DNA of 64,000 nucleotides from Moringa oleifera (GCA_021397835.1 JAJFZO010000902.1:1150001-1214000), one strand, 5' to 3'. Shown: positions 11,361 to 24,354, counted from the stretch's first letter. Notes: a model not told the origin generated them from the letters alone. Numbers and translations: made by a program.

Positions 11361-14300
11361 TAATCTTTTTGTTTAATTTAAATTAAATTTTAACTCAAAT
11401 GATTATGAAAAACTAACAATATTTTTTTCTTGAATTCTCTTAAATAATTTAAATAAATTCTATACTCCTTTTCAAATTCATTCCTTTAAATTTGAACAAT
11501 TTTTCTTTTACGAAATATTTTTTTGAATGTTTTAAATTTTTTAATTGTGCAAATTTTTTTAAAAAATTTTGATTCTTATAAAACTAAATTTTTATTATAA
11601 TTACCGTTTGAATAGTTTTTTAAATATGTAAAAAAATTTCAAGCCAATAATCTTCAAATTTAATATTTATAATATTTATATTTTTTGATATAATCTAATT
11701 TAAATGAAATTAAAATAATTAATTTATAATTAATTTAATCAATATTAAAAAATCAAAAAATAAAAAAATACATATAAAGTGAGAAGTAATGGACAAAATC
11801 ACATGTTTTAAGAACAATTCTAGAAAACGTATAATAAATCATCAAGGTTTTAAAATATGTAGTAGCTATAACATTATGTTAGTAAAAATTAAAAGGATTT
11901 TCTTTGGAAAGATTTGATATCATTAATTCATAAAAATAAAAATACAAAAATATAACGAAAAAATTGTTGAAATGTTTTGAAGTTCCTAAACCAGTACTCT
12001 TATTTGACAGAAGAAAACAAACGTGAAACTCAAAGCCGTATGATACACTAGCATGGGACACACGTGTAAACCATTTACGCGGGCACGTACCGGCCTTGGG
12101 AGAGTGTGGGCCAAACAGGTGAGGACTGAGGAATATTGAAGTGGCATAGACGGGTAAGTCTATCTGATTCATAACCAATTGAGGCAAGTTGCGATACATA
12201 GTGGCAAAAGATTTTATTATTTTATTTGCTTTTATATTAGTTAATAATATTAGAAAGGAAAGAGTAGCATTACAAAAGCAGCTGCAGAAATTATTTGTCC
12301 TAACTTAGAAGGCCAAAACAAGACCACCTTGATTAAAATATTGGTACAATTTTGTTGAATTAATCGACAATAATAATTTTAAAATATGGGAATATGAATC
12401 CATTATTTGATCCAATTGAATTTTTACGTTGTTCTAGAACTTACCAGAATTTACTTGAGATAAAATTAGAATATTCTAGTTGCATTATTCTAACTTACCA
12501 AAAACTTCTTGTTTTTTTAATAAAAAAATTTATTGATGGTTAATTAAAGGTATGTCTAGTAAAGAACAATATTTTACAAAATAATTCATAAATATTAGAG
12601 CATTTATCAAATCATTGCTAAAATTTTTTTGTGTTTCTTAATGAATTAAGTATTTAGTTTTTTGATAATTTAAGAATTAAAATTGTTGTCCGCTTATAAT
12701 AGTAATTTTGTTTAAAAAAATATTTAGAGAATTTATTTGAATAAAAATTAAATTAAAATTAAATTAATTTGATTATTGATGATCCACGTTACATACTGAT
12801 CAATTTCCAAAACCTTTTTACTAGTTTATCATGCAAATTAATATATGTTTTTAAACTTAATTTAAATTTGTTTAAATATTACATTAAAATTTTATTTATA
12901 ATTTATAAATATACAATATGCTGCATAGCTCTTTTGTTCCAGAATTTTAAAGTTCATGTACCATGACCATGTCATACAATACAAGGGTCTGACTTATTTT
13001 CTAAGATCAATGTCTCAATAGTCACAACAAGATAACATAAAAATTGAATAAATAGTTTCACACTTACTAAGTTTAGTTGAGCTCGTGCAATGTAATTATG
13101 AGTCCTAAGTTTGCTCTCGTGGCTTCATGGGAAGGGAAAGAGCCACATCATAACTACATGTCACGTTCTAGCCAAGCTACGGAGTGTGCGGGTGCGGATA
13201 GGCCATCCCTGTTGATGGCTTCGACTTGTGTGTTGATTTGATGGTTCTAAGAGGCAAAGTTTGGGAAGAAACCCCTTGCCATTAGTGATCCTTAATGGCA
13301 TGCATGTCTTTATGTATTCGATGAATTATAGTCATGGAATGAGAAATTGATCATCAGATAAGATACTTGTAAACTTATAAAAATAATTAATAAATTAATT
13401 ATAGTATTATAAAAAAGAGGTGATTGAATAATTTTTAATGTATAAGTTACGTTCTTAAAATACATATGCTTAAAAATTAAGTAATAAATGTTTTTGAAGC
13501 GCGCTTATTTAATTTGTTATCAATTTATATATATATAAATATTAATATATTCTAAATTTTATTTTAACCAATTGAGTTTATTATAATTTAATTAAAAATA
13601 ATGAAATCTATTAGAATTTGTATTAACTAAAAAGTCTGATGACGCATAAATTTTTTCAGTGAAAAAATAAAATTTATATGGTGAAAAAAAATATTAAATT
13701 GAAAAACATCATTGATTTATACTTACTTTTGCGTTTGTTTTTCTTTTTTCAAAAGAGAATTTTCTACTCTCAATGCTTTAAATTCATAAAGCAAATCACC
13801 TCAATCGAAATTACATAGTTTTTTAAATTAAAATTTGTTGTTAATTCAATTACAAACTTTTTTATAGATTTGATTAATGTTATGTATTTGGTCCTTGGTA
13901 ACATGTGCCCTTTTAATTGGTTGGGGTTATCTTGGTTGGGGTCAGCTTACTCGCTTTCTATTTACTTACATTTGAAAATATTTAAACTTTTTTATTTTTA
14001 AAACATATAGTGATAAATAATTTGATTTATTGAATTTTTTAAATTATATATTATTTACAATTAAATAAAATTTTAAAAGTTAATTATATTAAAAGTACAT
14101 AGATTTTATTAATAATTTTGAATTAAAACTTAAAAAATTATATCTATTTTAATTTTACGTTTTTATTTAATTTTAATGTGAAATTTTTATTTTTATTTTT
14201 TATTATTAACAGTTTTGTGCACATGAATCGCGTGCATGTGAATTTGTTTGCTTCTAAAATTAACCCAACATTTTATTATACACTATCGAAATGAATAAAA

Positions 14301-14499
14301 TATTATTTTTATTTTTAATATTTTATTACTAAGTTTAATGTTAAAAAATATTTTATTTTTTTATAACGTTTAAAAAGATAATTAAAGTAATTACATAAGT
14401 AAAAGTTATATAAATATCATATATGTGTGCTAAATTATTAATATTAACAAAAATTTCAAATTAAAAATTTAATAAAAACTGTAAATTTTAAATAGAGGT

Positions 14500-15776
14500 A
14501 AATTTTTTTCATAAATTTTAATTCGAGATCGTTAGTAAAATATAAATCTTTTCAATGTAATTAACTTAAAATTTAATTAATTTTTTAAGTTTTTTATATT
14601 TTTAAAACATTTAAGTTAGAAAACCATTAATTTCTTGTTTGATGAAGATATAATTCCCTTATCTTATGTTTTATAATTTATGTATTTTTATTAAGAAATT
14701 AAGTGACAGAGTGACCAATGATACTACTGTTTTTATTTTTTTTTTTTGTTTTTATGATGAATTAGAGGTTAAACTTTATATTTTAAATAAGTGGAGTTTT
14801 GTCTTTCACAGCCTACTCATTACTGTATGAACAAGATTGTTAACTTTCTGCAAACTTCTTATAATAGTGAAGCAGTTTGAGGTCTTCAGTTTTTGGGCTA
14901 ATTAATAATATGATGATGGATTCTTCGTTAATCAATTTACAAAATAAGAAAAGTGAACATCGATAATCTATCAGTTTAATCTGATATTTGAGCTAATATG
15001 TGTATTGTTTAAAAAGCAATGTAGTTTGTATAGTCTATGTGTGGGCTTTGATAAGTTTGTTTGGTCGAGGCTTGGCTTGCTAAATGAAGACTTGTTATTA
15101 TCACTTTGGGTTTGGATTTGCATGACTTTCTTTAAAAAATTTAATTTTGAAAATTGTTTTGTAATTTTTTTATAAGTATAAACTTAAATTGCAACAAAAT
15201 CTTTTGTTAAAATTTTTAGATGAAATTCAACAATAATGTCTATTAGAATTTCATGCAAAAAGTATTAGTTGAACTTGATTTATTTTTTATTATAATTTTA
15301 GCAAAAAATTCCAAAAAAATTATTATTGAAATTTCTTTTTATGTTGAAATTTCCAATAAAAATTTCTTAAAATTTTAGGCTTTTATAAATGAAATCGAAT
15401 ATTTTATTTCTTACAATAATTTCAATAAAATCGAGATACATACGTATATTCACAATTTCTATATACATTATATATTCGATTATAAGAGTATATAAGTTAT
15501 AAGCACATATATATATATATATGTATATATATGATATTACTTGTTTGCTTGATTATTTTTAGTACTTAATAATTAATATTTATATATTGTAATACGTATT
15601 AATTTTATGATGATTATAACATATAGTTGTGATTCATATACATTTATAACTTGCATGTATATATATTTAATTATAAGATTATACATATACGCCTAGTTTT
15701 ATGTTATAGATAAAATTGATCAAGTACAACTACAAGTTATATATATGCTTACATATACACAAGTATGCTTGTAACT

Positions 15777-15790
<14 letters not shown>
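14500..15790 (+). repeat. Local duplication, segment X, copy 1
   Basis: Collinear with 22280-23590, for example in the TTTTCAATGTAATTAACTTA and GAAATTAAGTGACAGAGTGA blocks and the AT-rich tail with ATGTATATATATGATATTAC. No recognisable coding content. The match ends near a (TA)n run at 15783-15809. Copy 2 jumps from this point to sequence equivalent to 16950, so about 1.15 kb (15790-16950) is absent there. Confidence 0.85.
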
Positions 15791-15816
<26 letters not shown>

Positions 15817-16945
15817 TAAAAATATGCTTTATATACAATTCATTTATATAGATTATATATATGTATGCTTTATATATAACAATGATAATTTGAAATTGTT
15901 TTCCAGCGCTTCTCAATTATTTGCGAAGCATATAATTAGGTCAGGCTTCAAGTAAGATATACCTCTATAAGTACTCAAATTGGCTAACAAAATCTTCTTT
16001 GCAATAGCTAATATAAAACGAGGCATTTTTTTTTGAAAGAACAACTAATAAATAAAATTTCAAAGGGCATGAAGTCTGTACTCGTTTCCCCTAACAGAAT
16101 TTACGTTAAGCTTGTGCATATCTCTTTTTAACAAGTGAATGCATATAAAGTCACCAATTGTAGATAGACGTTATAACTATGGAGGTTGTTGATATGTTTA
16201 TTCTATCACATAGTTTCAAGAAAGATATCATATTTGATTACATGCGGTTTTTGTGTCAACTTTAATAAGTGTTCTTCAAAAGCCTAATTTCCATTTATAA
16301 ACACACAAAAGTTATGAGATAATTTCTTTAATTAATGATTATAATCTTAATTATTAATAACTTCATAAGCTAAACTCACGAGAGAGAACCTATAGGAAAA
16401 AAAAAAAGAAGGAAAATCAATGTGCCTTGAGTGAGACATTGCACACTTATCTAACACTACACCAAATTAATTATTAAGAAACAAAGATCTAAATGACAAA
16501 AAAAAAAAAACAAAATCTTGAGAATTCATGCACTGATTGTTGGTCTTGTAAAAACATCTAAAAGTGAGTACTTTAATTTTTATCATTTAAAGGTTCATTA
16601 ACTTTAAAATGGATCATTAAAAAAATTAAAATGAGATCAATGTAAAAAAATAGTTGCATCCACTACTATAGGTTCTGTAAACGAAGATTGATGAAGGTTT
16701 GTTTAAATGCTAATAATCGACTACAATTAATTAAAAGAGTAACAAGCTCAATGTTTTGTCTTACCATGAAGACAGGGTTTGGCATTTGTTACTCTTGATG
16801 ATTTTTTGGCAATAATAGACTAGGTGTTTAGGAATTTAATTTTTCTCACCTTAGTGCATTTAATTTCCTCTCAAATCAAATATTAGTATGAAAGATACTT
16901 GATGGTTCTTTTGTTCTGTATTTTTTGGTCAGATTGACTGATGTA
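15790..16945. other. Noncoding DNA unique to copy 1 of the local duplication
   Basis: AT-rich sequence with a (TA)n tract, present between segments X and Y of copy 1 but not between them in copy 2. I see no gene, LTR or terminal inverted repeat that identifies it. It is either an insertion in copy 1 or a deletion from copy 2. Confidence 0.45.
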
Positions 16946-17700
16946 GTGCTTAGCATTGATCACCTTTGTTTTGTTAAAATTACAAGGTGCTATTGCTAGT
17001 ATATAAGATAAGTGCATAGCATAGGAATTGCATTATAAGGATTGCAAAATGTAGCTTTTGAAATGTCATTTATGCTCTTACAAGTACTAATTTCAAGTGT
17101 GAATTTTAAGGGGAAGGGAAATTACTATTGATCATAGCCTCTCCTTCTCCTTCTCATTTCGTTTATAAATGGAATACTTGGCAAACTGAATAGTTTCCAC
17201 TTGAGTGAAGTTTACATCTAGTTAGTAATAGGTATATTAAATAGTCATAAGAGTGATTCTTTGTATTAAGGCTTTGAAGAAGTATGTGACAATTTAATAA
17301 AATAAATAATTATAATTTTTTATTAATTTAATAAATTATAAAAATACTTTTAAGTCTTACAATAAAAGTTTCATGATAGTTTAAATTTTTAAAATTTTAA
17401 GTAAAGAAGCTTACCTTTAGGGTAAAAATGTTAGATTTAGGTCTCTTAGGCATGATCTCCAAGATTCAATACAAACTCACCTCATTAACCCACTAAGTCT
17501 CTAGTGGATGGATGACTATGAGTTTAAGTCCCAATAGGAATTGGCTTATCTTTCTTTGAGTCCACTAATTAATTCAAGTACTAAGAAGTTTTTCAGCTGC
17601 TTCTCAATACTTTAGAAGTATAGAATGAGATTTTCGTGGGAACTAGTATTTTCAAATTATTTAATTTTTTATCGATTTAATAGAATCAACATATTGTCTT
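16945..17700 (+). repeat. Local duplication, segment Y, copy 1
   Basis: Matches 23590-24310 and, less well, 18180-18790. Shared words include GCTTAGCATTGATCACCTTT, TGCAAAATGTAGCTTTTGAA and a TTAGTGGATGGATGACTATG-like block. Three copies of this roughly 700-bp segment exist in the window. No coding signal. Confidence 0.8.
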
Positions 17701-17834
17701 CTAGGTTGTGTTAGAGTGGTAAGTCTTGTTGATGGGAGCGAAAGATAAATTTAGATCATGAAAGTTGTGATTAATATAACACCAGAATCCATACATGTGC
17801 TAATAAAAGCATTCCTCTCACATCCCTACTGTTT

Positions 17835-17947
17835 CTAATGAACGAAGAGGTGATGTGATAGATTCGGTCTTCGAGGTCAATGAATTAGCACTTGGACATG
17901 GGATTTCTGTGCTTCATGCTTTGCAGAAACACGTACTTCAATCGGTA
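17835..17947 (+). pseudogene. Possible lone exon remnant, unrecognised
   Basis: Open plus-strand stretch reading from NERRGDVIDSVFEVNELA through HGISVLHALQKHVLQS, followed by a GTAAAT that could be a splice donor. Its amino-acid composition looks more protein-like than the surrounding AT-rich DNA. It lies between segment Y copies and is not repeated elsewhere in the window. I do not recognise the family and cannot join it to another exon, so it may be chance. Confidence 0.25.
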
Positions 17948-18179
17948 AATCAAAAAAGGATGGAATTGATTTTATATTCTTTCAAGGTTTTGATAATCTT
18001 TACTTTCTCATACTTGATATATGTGTGTTATTGTATGAAAACATGTTGCATATTTGACTTGCGCTAACAATATAATCATATTACTTTCATTCTTATAAGA
18101 AATATTAAAATGAAGCACAGATCAATTGCTTACATAGATGTTTTGTTATTAATATGGCTTTGATTATGGTTGTCAAATG

Positions 18180-18790
18180 GATAAGAGTGGGGTATAGGAA
18201 CTCCATTATGAGGCTTGCAAAATGTAGCTTCTAAAATGTCATTTGTGCTTTTTGCTTTCAAGTATTAATTGCAACTATGAATTTTGAGGGGAAAGGGAAA
18301 TTGCTATTAATCATAACCTCTCTCTCTCATTTCATTTATAAATAGAATACTTAGCAAAGTGAAAAGGCTTGATTTGTATGAAGTTTACATTTAGTGATAG
18401 GTATATTAAATAGTCAGATGATTCTTTATATTAAGGTTTTGAAGAAGTGTGTAATAATTTTAATAAAATAAATAATTATAACTTTTTATTAATATGATAA
18501 ATTATAAAAAATACTTATAAGTCTTAACATAAAATGTTTAAGATAATTTAAATTTTTAAAATTTGAGGTAAAGAAGCTTAACCTTAAGGTAATATGTCGG
18601 GTTTAAGTTTCATAGTCATCATCTTAAAGATTCAATTCGAAGCTCACTTCACTAACCCACTAAGCTTTTAGTGGATAGACAATTGTAACTTTAAATTTTA
18701 ATAGGAACTGGTATATCTTTTTTTAAGAACACTAATCAATTCAAGCAATAAGAAATTTTTTCAAATTATTAAAGTTTTTATTGATTTTTG
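18180..18790 (+). repeat. Local duplication, segment Y, third copy
   Basis: Diverged copy of 16990-17660 and 23640-24300, beginning near GGCTTGCAAAATGTAGCTTC. It lies directly beside copy 1, so segment Y was also tandemly duplicated here. Confidence 0.75.
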
Positions 18791-18839
18791 AAAAAATGTT
18801 AGTGTATAATAACATAATAGAATATATAAACATGATTTC

Positions 18840-19500
18840 TTCAATCAGAGTAAAGATATTAATCTTTTTGAACATCAGCCTTTAGACTTTTAAAGTTTTA
18901 AAATCTTTCCTTTGAGAAAACCTAGTATCTTGGTGCTTTCTTGTGGCCGTAATCACATAATCATTTTCTATTTGATCAAAAAAGGGGATCTTGTTCTGTT
19001 GGCCAAGTTCTCAACTTTAAAGATGAAAATGCAAATCCCCTGCAATAGGATCTCCTTATATATAAAAATAGTCAACTTTGATGAAAACAATCTCTTTTGA
19101 TAAGCAAAAAAATAGTACTAAAATTGAAAAAGGCAATTATTAGATTATTAAATAGAGTCAAAAGTTAACAGCTCTGCACAAAAATAAAACTGCAACTCAT
19201 CTTTCTTTTCTTCATACGGTATCCACCTTTAAGTCTTTTTGATGTTTTCAATTGAATCTCATAAAGTGAACCATAAAGAAAAAGGCTGCTTTTGAATTCG
19301 GTAAGGGCATTTTAGCATTTATCTTTGGCTTTCACAAGCACATAGCAAAACAAAGACAGAGAGAGGGCATCCACCAAGAATCTTCTGACATCCTTTCAAC
19401 TCATTTTGATTTCATAATCAATTCACTATATTATTAGAAATCCTACCACATGCAATGTAGTATCTTTCAAATCATGTAGGAAACATTGTCACAAGACATC
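18840..19500 (+). repeat. Local duplication, segment Z, copy 1
   Basis: Collinear with 24355-25040. Shared blocks include GAGAAAACCTAGT, TTATATATAAAAA and a CTACCACATGCAATG-type stretch near the end. Both copies hold a short plus-strand frame starting MRKPS (18912-19100 and 24445-24699). The two frames diverge by indels and end at different points, which argues against coding. The match ends with GACATCAG, after which copy 2 joins the ACC array. Confidence 0.8.
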
Positions 19501-20465
19501 AGATCTCTAATTTTATATTTTGTTCATCTGTTTGAAAAAATAAAGATATATATATATATATATTTTTTGTTGTAGTTTATTGTATATTAAGGTTAGAATG
19601 AAAAAAAATAAATGAAAGAGATCTTAGAATAAAGATGAAAAAAATTTTAAATTAAATTTATTTTTTAAAACTTTAATATATCGATTGTATATTTAGTTTT
19701 TCAATTTGGTTAGATTAGATATTGAGTCCAAAAGCTATAACTTGGACTTTCATCTAGTTATTGTAAAAGAGCAAAGTAGTTTCATTGTTGAAATGTTTCA
19801 ATAATGATTTAAATAAATTTTATGTACTTTTTCTAAGTTAATGTTTTAATATTAAACAATTTTGACTAACAACTTATTTTTTCACAAAATTTTTAAAAAT
19901 TTAATTGTGTAAAGATTTTAAAATATATTTTTAATATTAAAAAATTAATTTTTTTGAAGGTAATTGGAATTTTTTATTTTTGTAAAAATTTTAAAATTAA
20001 AATTTATTGTAAAATATTTGCAATTTGAATAATCATTTTAAAAAAATTCACAACATGAACTAAATTGAAAATTTTCAAGACAAAATTTATTGTATAAGAT
20101 CTTAATTTCAATAATTCTTTTATTTTTTAAATTCATAACAACATTTAAATTGAACTCAATTAAAAAAAAGTTGTAACTATAATTTAAAATTTAAAGTGTA
20201 TAATTTAAAATTTGTTATATTTATTTTAATTTTTATTATTTATTTTATTAAATTTATCAAGTATAAACATCTTCTTTTATAATTAAATAAACTAAAGAAT
20301 TAGGAGATTCTAAATCCTATTAAAACCTAAAGAACCAATTACACAATAAACAAATCAAGATCAGGATGCCACATGAGATATTAATTTCTTGTGTTAACGT
20401 TATGAGTGAAAAAAGAAAGTGACAGGGGATTATTAAGTAGGTACTATGGTTTTATAATATTCTCT
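19500..20465. other. AT-rich noncoding DNA
   Basis: A short (AT)n run near 19548 and low-complexity AT-rich sequence. Nothing else recognised. Confidence 0.5.
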
Positions 20466-20700
20466 TCAACTAAGAAATATACCTTGCATTTGTAAGTATC
20501 TTTGTTGAACCATCATCAAGCTTGAAAGCAATGGAGCCAATCCCTTTGATATCACAAGAATAATCATCTCCCATTATCACCCTTCCATTATTTACTTCTT
20601 TAAAGTCCCTAAGCCATTTATTTTTGGGATACATATTAAAGCTGCAGGCAAAATCCAGAATCTATGCTTCCTGATTCAGTTATGTCAATACATCTCATTT
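20466..20700 (-). pseudogene. Ty1/copia protease-region fragment
   Basis: Minus-strand translation shows IDSGF near 20670, a frameshift, then NMYPKNKWLRDFKEV, NNGRVIMGDDYSCDIKGIG and KILTNARYIS. This is the order of the copia pol N-terminus, where the retropepsin DSG motif is followed by C-S-x-H-M, W, then GNxxxCKxxGIGT and LTDVRY. The DSG triad survives, but the region is frameshifted and stops before integrase. It continues directly from the gag remnant at 20702-21238, so both belong to one element. Confidence 0.75.
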
Positions 20701-20701
20701 T

Positions 20702-21238
20702 TTATGTAGCAACTGCAGCATCTCCTTTCTCTCTTTGTTGTTCTTGTTGTTTCTTCTTTAATTCCTTGCAAAACCTTTTGATATGATCAACTTTTTTGTA
20801 GTAACAGCATTTTCTTCCAGCCTCCCTTGATTTAGACCTTGTTGGACTCTTGTGTTTAGTTGAATGCCTCCCTTGAGAATTCGGTCTCTTTTCAAGTTTT
20901 CTTTTAACTATTAAGGCTTCACTGTTACTTTCAAGGCTTCTAACCCCTTTGTTCTGCATTAATTCATGCTCCTTTGATCTTATGACTGACTCTAACTCTT
21001 CCATTGACAACATATCCTTGCTATACTTTATGGTCTCTCTTAATTGGTCATATGCAGAAGATAGTAAGTTTAATGAGATCACAGCTTGATCTACATCACT
21101 AATCTTTTCACTGGCACCTTTCGAACTCATCAAGATTCTCATCAAGACTATTATCTTCATTCATCTTGACTTTAAAAAACTTTATTTTGAGATATACTTT
21201 GTTGGTGAGTGATTTCGTCATATACAGGCTTTCAAATG
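20702..21238 (-). pseudogene. Ty1/copia gag fragment with damaged zinc knuckle
   Basis: The minus strand begins with SLYMTKSLTNKVYLK and, after a frameshift near 21120, continues as an open frame of 152 codons with EKISDVDQAV, YDQLRETIKY and MEELESVIRSKEHEL. These are conserved blocks of copia gag (UBN2 type), which packages retrotransposon RNA. A basic Ser/Arg-rich stretch and a CCHC-like knuckle follow. In the knuckle (CCYYKKVDHIKRFC) the second Cys of the C-x2-C-x4-H-x4-C pattern is Tyr, so metal binding should be impaired. The first 90-100 residues of gag are missing. Confidence 0.85.
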
Positions 21239-21700
21239 AAGAACTCAGACCATCACTATCTTGAATCAAACTTTACAAATCCATCAATAATGAATCCAAC
21301 ACAAGACACTAGTAACAAAAGACACTTAATCTTCGTATACAATTGATGAAACTCTCTTATAAAGATAAAAAGTTTGACAATTATAGGGCCATAATTCTTC
21401 AATTACAATCAAAGTTCAATACTTTTTAAAAGACTCAATCATGAGGGGGTATAAAACTTTCTTCAGCAGCACAGAACCAAAAAACACAGAAGCTTTATCT
21501 ATTGCTTCTTTTGCTAACATGGCCAACAGATTTGACCACCTGTGCATTAAGCTTATGACTTGGATGATGCTCATTCTTCCAAGTCTTTATCTTCTTAGTT
21601 ACTAGTCCGGAAATGACACCATTAGAAGTCTTTGCTGTCATTTTTAGCTAGATCAACTTCTTCTTCAACAATATCGCTATATTTTTTCTTAGAATGGGTG
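21238..21700 (-). mobile_element. Copia pol-tail/LTR-like segment next to gag
   Basis: Matches 3768-4230 along its full length: about 290 bp of LTR-like sequence (21238-21525), a purine stretch like the putative polypurine tract (CACAGGTGG), and about 170 bp equivalent to the sequence after RNase H. On the minus strand the order is therefore pol-tail, LTR, gag. That is not the order of a single element, and suggests two elements that shared one LTR before decay. Confidence 0.55.
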
Positions 21701-22280
21701 TTCAAATTTATTTGATTTTCATGAGCTTGAAGCATATATTTAACATCCATTATAATGGTAATCCTACAAATTTACAGATGGCTACTAGAATGACAAGATA
21801 AAAGAATGAAATAGCTTTTGTTGCAGTAATGGTTACATTAGATAGTGTGAAGTTATAAACAACAGCCTGTTTAATTAATTCTTTTTAATGGATAGAAAAT
21901 GTTGAAATATGATGGCTTGGATGAAGATCAATAGAAAAAGAGGCAATTCCATTTTTGATCTAGTTTGGATATTGGAATTTTTTGATTATATTTCACTTTT
22001 TTACAAATTTCATTTTTTTTTTTTTTTGTCCTTTGACGCTCACTTTTTGTCCATTATTACTAAATTCTTCCTTACTGATACTGATGCACATAATTTGTCT
22101 TACATTTCTTTTTTGGGTTTCTCTTTTACTCTACACTGGCTTCCATATGTGTGTTCACTTCGAAATTAGATGAACGATATAGAAAAGAGACGACCATTAG
22201 CATTAAAAAAAGCACTATTGATGCCTTCAAATGCAAAGAGAAGTCTCTCATGTAGAGTGCCAAAATCTTCTGTAATTAAC
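21700..22280. other. Noncoding DNA
   Basis: Overlapping plus-strand frames at 21909-22173 are Phe/Leu/Ile-rich translations of T-rich DNA with no recognisable domain. I see no supported feature. Confidence 0.45.
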
Positions 22281-23245
22281 TTTTCAATGTAATTAACTTA
22301 AAATTTAATATGACGACGAATTCTAGAATACAAATCTTTTCAATGTAATTAACTTAAAATTTAATTATATATTTTTTAACTTTTTTCATATTTGTAAAAC
22401 ATTTAAGTTAGAAAACCATCCATATCTTGTTTGATAAAGACATAATTCCCTTATATTATGTTTTATAATTTATGTATTTTTGTTAAGAAATTAAGTGACA
22501 GAGTGACCAGTGATACTGATGTTTTTAATTTTATTTTAGTTTTTGTGATGAATTAGAGGTTAGACTTTATATTTTAAATAAGTGGAGTTTTGTCTTTGGC
22601 AACCTGCTCATTACTGCATAAACAGGATTGTTAGCTTTCTGCAGACTTTTGATAACAGTGAAGCAGTTTGAGGTCATCGGTTTTTGAGCTAATTAATAAT
22701 ATAATGATGGATTTTTCGTTAATCAATTTACAAGATAAGAAAAGTGAGCATCGATAATTTGTTAGTTTAATCCGATATTTAGGTTAATACGTGCGCTGTT
22801 TTAAAAGCAATGTAATTTGTGTAGTCTACCTGTGGGCTTTAATAAGTTTGTTTGGTCGAGATTTGGCTTGCTTAATGCAAACTTGGTATTATCACTTTGG
22901 GTTTGGATTTGCATGACTTTCGTTAAAAAATTTAATTTTGAAAATAATATTTTAATTTTTTTATAAATATAAACTTAAATTGTAACAAAATTTTTTGTTA
23001 CAATTTTTAGATTAAATTCAACAGTAATTTCTATTAGAATTTCATACAAAAAGTGTTAGTTAAGCTTGATTTATTTTTATTACAATTTTAGGAAAAAATT
23101 CCAAAAAAATTGTTATTGAAATTTCTTTTTATGTTGAAATTTCCAATAAAAATTTCTTAAAATTTTAGGTTTTCATAAACGAAATTGAATGTTTTATTTC
23201 TTTATAATAATTTCAATAAAATTGAGATACATGTGTATATTCACA

Positions 23246-23293
<48 letters not shown>

Positions 23294-23320
23294 GATTATA
23301 AGAATATATAATTTATAAGC

Positions 23321-23352
<32 letters not shown>

Positions 23353-23590
23353 GATATTACTTGTTTCTTGATTCATTTTAGTACTTAATAATTAATATTT
23401 ATATATTGTAATATGTATTAATTTTATGATGATTATAACATATAGTTATGATTCATATACATTTATAACTTGCATGTATATGTATTCAATTATAAGATTA
23501 TATATATATGCCTAATTCTAAGTTATAGATAAAATTGATCAAGTACAACTACAAGTTATATATATGCATACATATACACAAGTATGCTTA
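22280..23590 (+). repeat. Local duplication, segment X, copy 2
   Basis: Copy of 14500-15790 in direct orientation. It contains a long (TA)n tract at 23251-23291 and a second at 23321-23350, expanded relative to copy 1. Noncoding. Confidence 0.85.
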
Positions 23591-24310
23591 GCATTGATCA
23601 CCTTCGTTCTGTTAAAATTACTTGGTGCTATTGCTAGTATATAAGATAGTGCATGACATAGGAACTGCATTATAAGCATTGCAAAATGTAGCTTTCCAAA
23701 TGTCATTTATGCTCTTATAAGCACTAATTTCAATTGTGAATTTTGGGGGGAAAGGAAATTGCTATTAATGATAGCTCCTCTTTCTCCCTCTTATTTCATT
23801 TATAGATGGAATACTTGACAAACTAAATAGATTGAACTTGAGTGAATTTTACATCTAGTTAGTGATAGGTATATTACATATTCATAAGATTGATTCTTTA
23901 TATTAAGGCTTTGAAGAAGTGTGTGACAATATAATAAAATAAATAATTATAATTTTTATTATATAATAAATTATAAAAATACTTTTAAGTCTTACGATAA
24001 AAGGTTCATGATAGTTTAAATTTTCAAAATTTTAGGTAAAAAAGCTTATCCTTAAGGTAACAATGTTAGATTTAGGTCTCTTAGGCATGATCTTAAACAT
24101 TCAATTCAAACTCAACTCATTAACCCATTAAGTCTTTAGTGAATGGATACTATAACTTTGAGTCCCAATAGGAATTGACCTTTTATTTTATTTTTTTTTG
24201 AGTCCACTAATTAATTCAAGTAATAAGAAGTTTTTCAATTGCTCCTCAATACCTTAGAAGAATAGAATGAGATTTTTGTGGAAACTAGTATTATTAAATT
24301 ATTTAATTTT
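23590..24310 (+). repeat. Local duplication, segment Y, copy 2
   Basis: Copy of 16950-17690, joined directly to segment X without the 1.15 kb found between them in copy 1. Noncoding. Confidence 0.8.
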
Positions 24311-24354
24311 TTATTAATTTTTTAAAAAATGTCGACACAATAAAATATTAGAGA

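Larger units (their letters stand above)
1..14340. repeat. Large segmental duplication, copy A
   Basis: The whole stretch is collinear with 50208-64000 in direct orientation. The offset starts near 50207, rises to about 50317 by position 6000 and falls to 49660 at the end, which reflects a few indels. Copy A lacks about 140 bp present near 51096-51235, has one extra 165-bp array unit (6856-7020), and carries about 530 bp (roughly 8575-9105) missing from copy B. Substitutions are scattered at a low percentage level. Both ends run into the window edge or an unresolved boundary, so the true length is unknown. Confidence 0.95.
10076..14340. other. Low-copy noncoding DNA (copy A)
   Basis: Apart from the hairpin at 11319-11360 and the 10757 repeat, I see nothing I can name. 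Two stretches are less AT-rich: 12000-12200, with a CACGTG motif at 12061, and 13090-13310, with a CATGCATG motif near its end. A minus-strand open frame of 106 codons at 11879-12199 has no recognisable family. Its equivalent in copy B is open further upstream and ends differently. No promoter-gene unit can be supported. Confidence 0.5.

Noticed and set aside
11879..12199. 106-codon frame (133 codons in copy B at 61593-61994) as a gene
   Set aside because: No recognisable family. Ends differ between the copies through indels, and there are several non-conservative changes. Kept only as a note under the noncoding stretch.
13090..13310. Less AT-rich stretch as a possible RNA gene
   Set aside because: I looked for tRNA-like or snRNA-like motifs and saw no A/B boxes, cloverleaf or conserved promoter arrangement. 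It may be only a relic.
18912..19100. Short MRKPS frame present in both copies of segment Z
   Set aside because: Shared because the DNA is duplicated. Length and C-terminus differ by frameshift between copies, so conservation of a protein is not supported.
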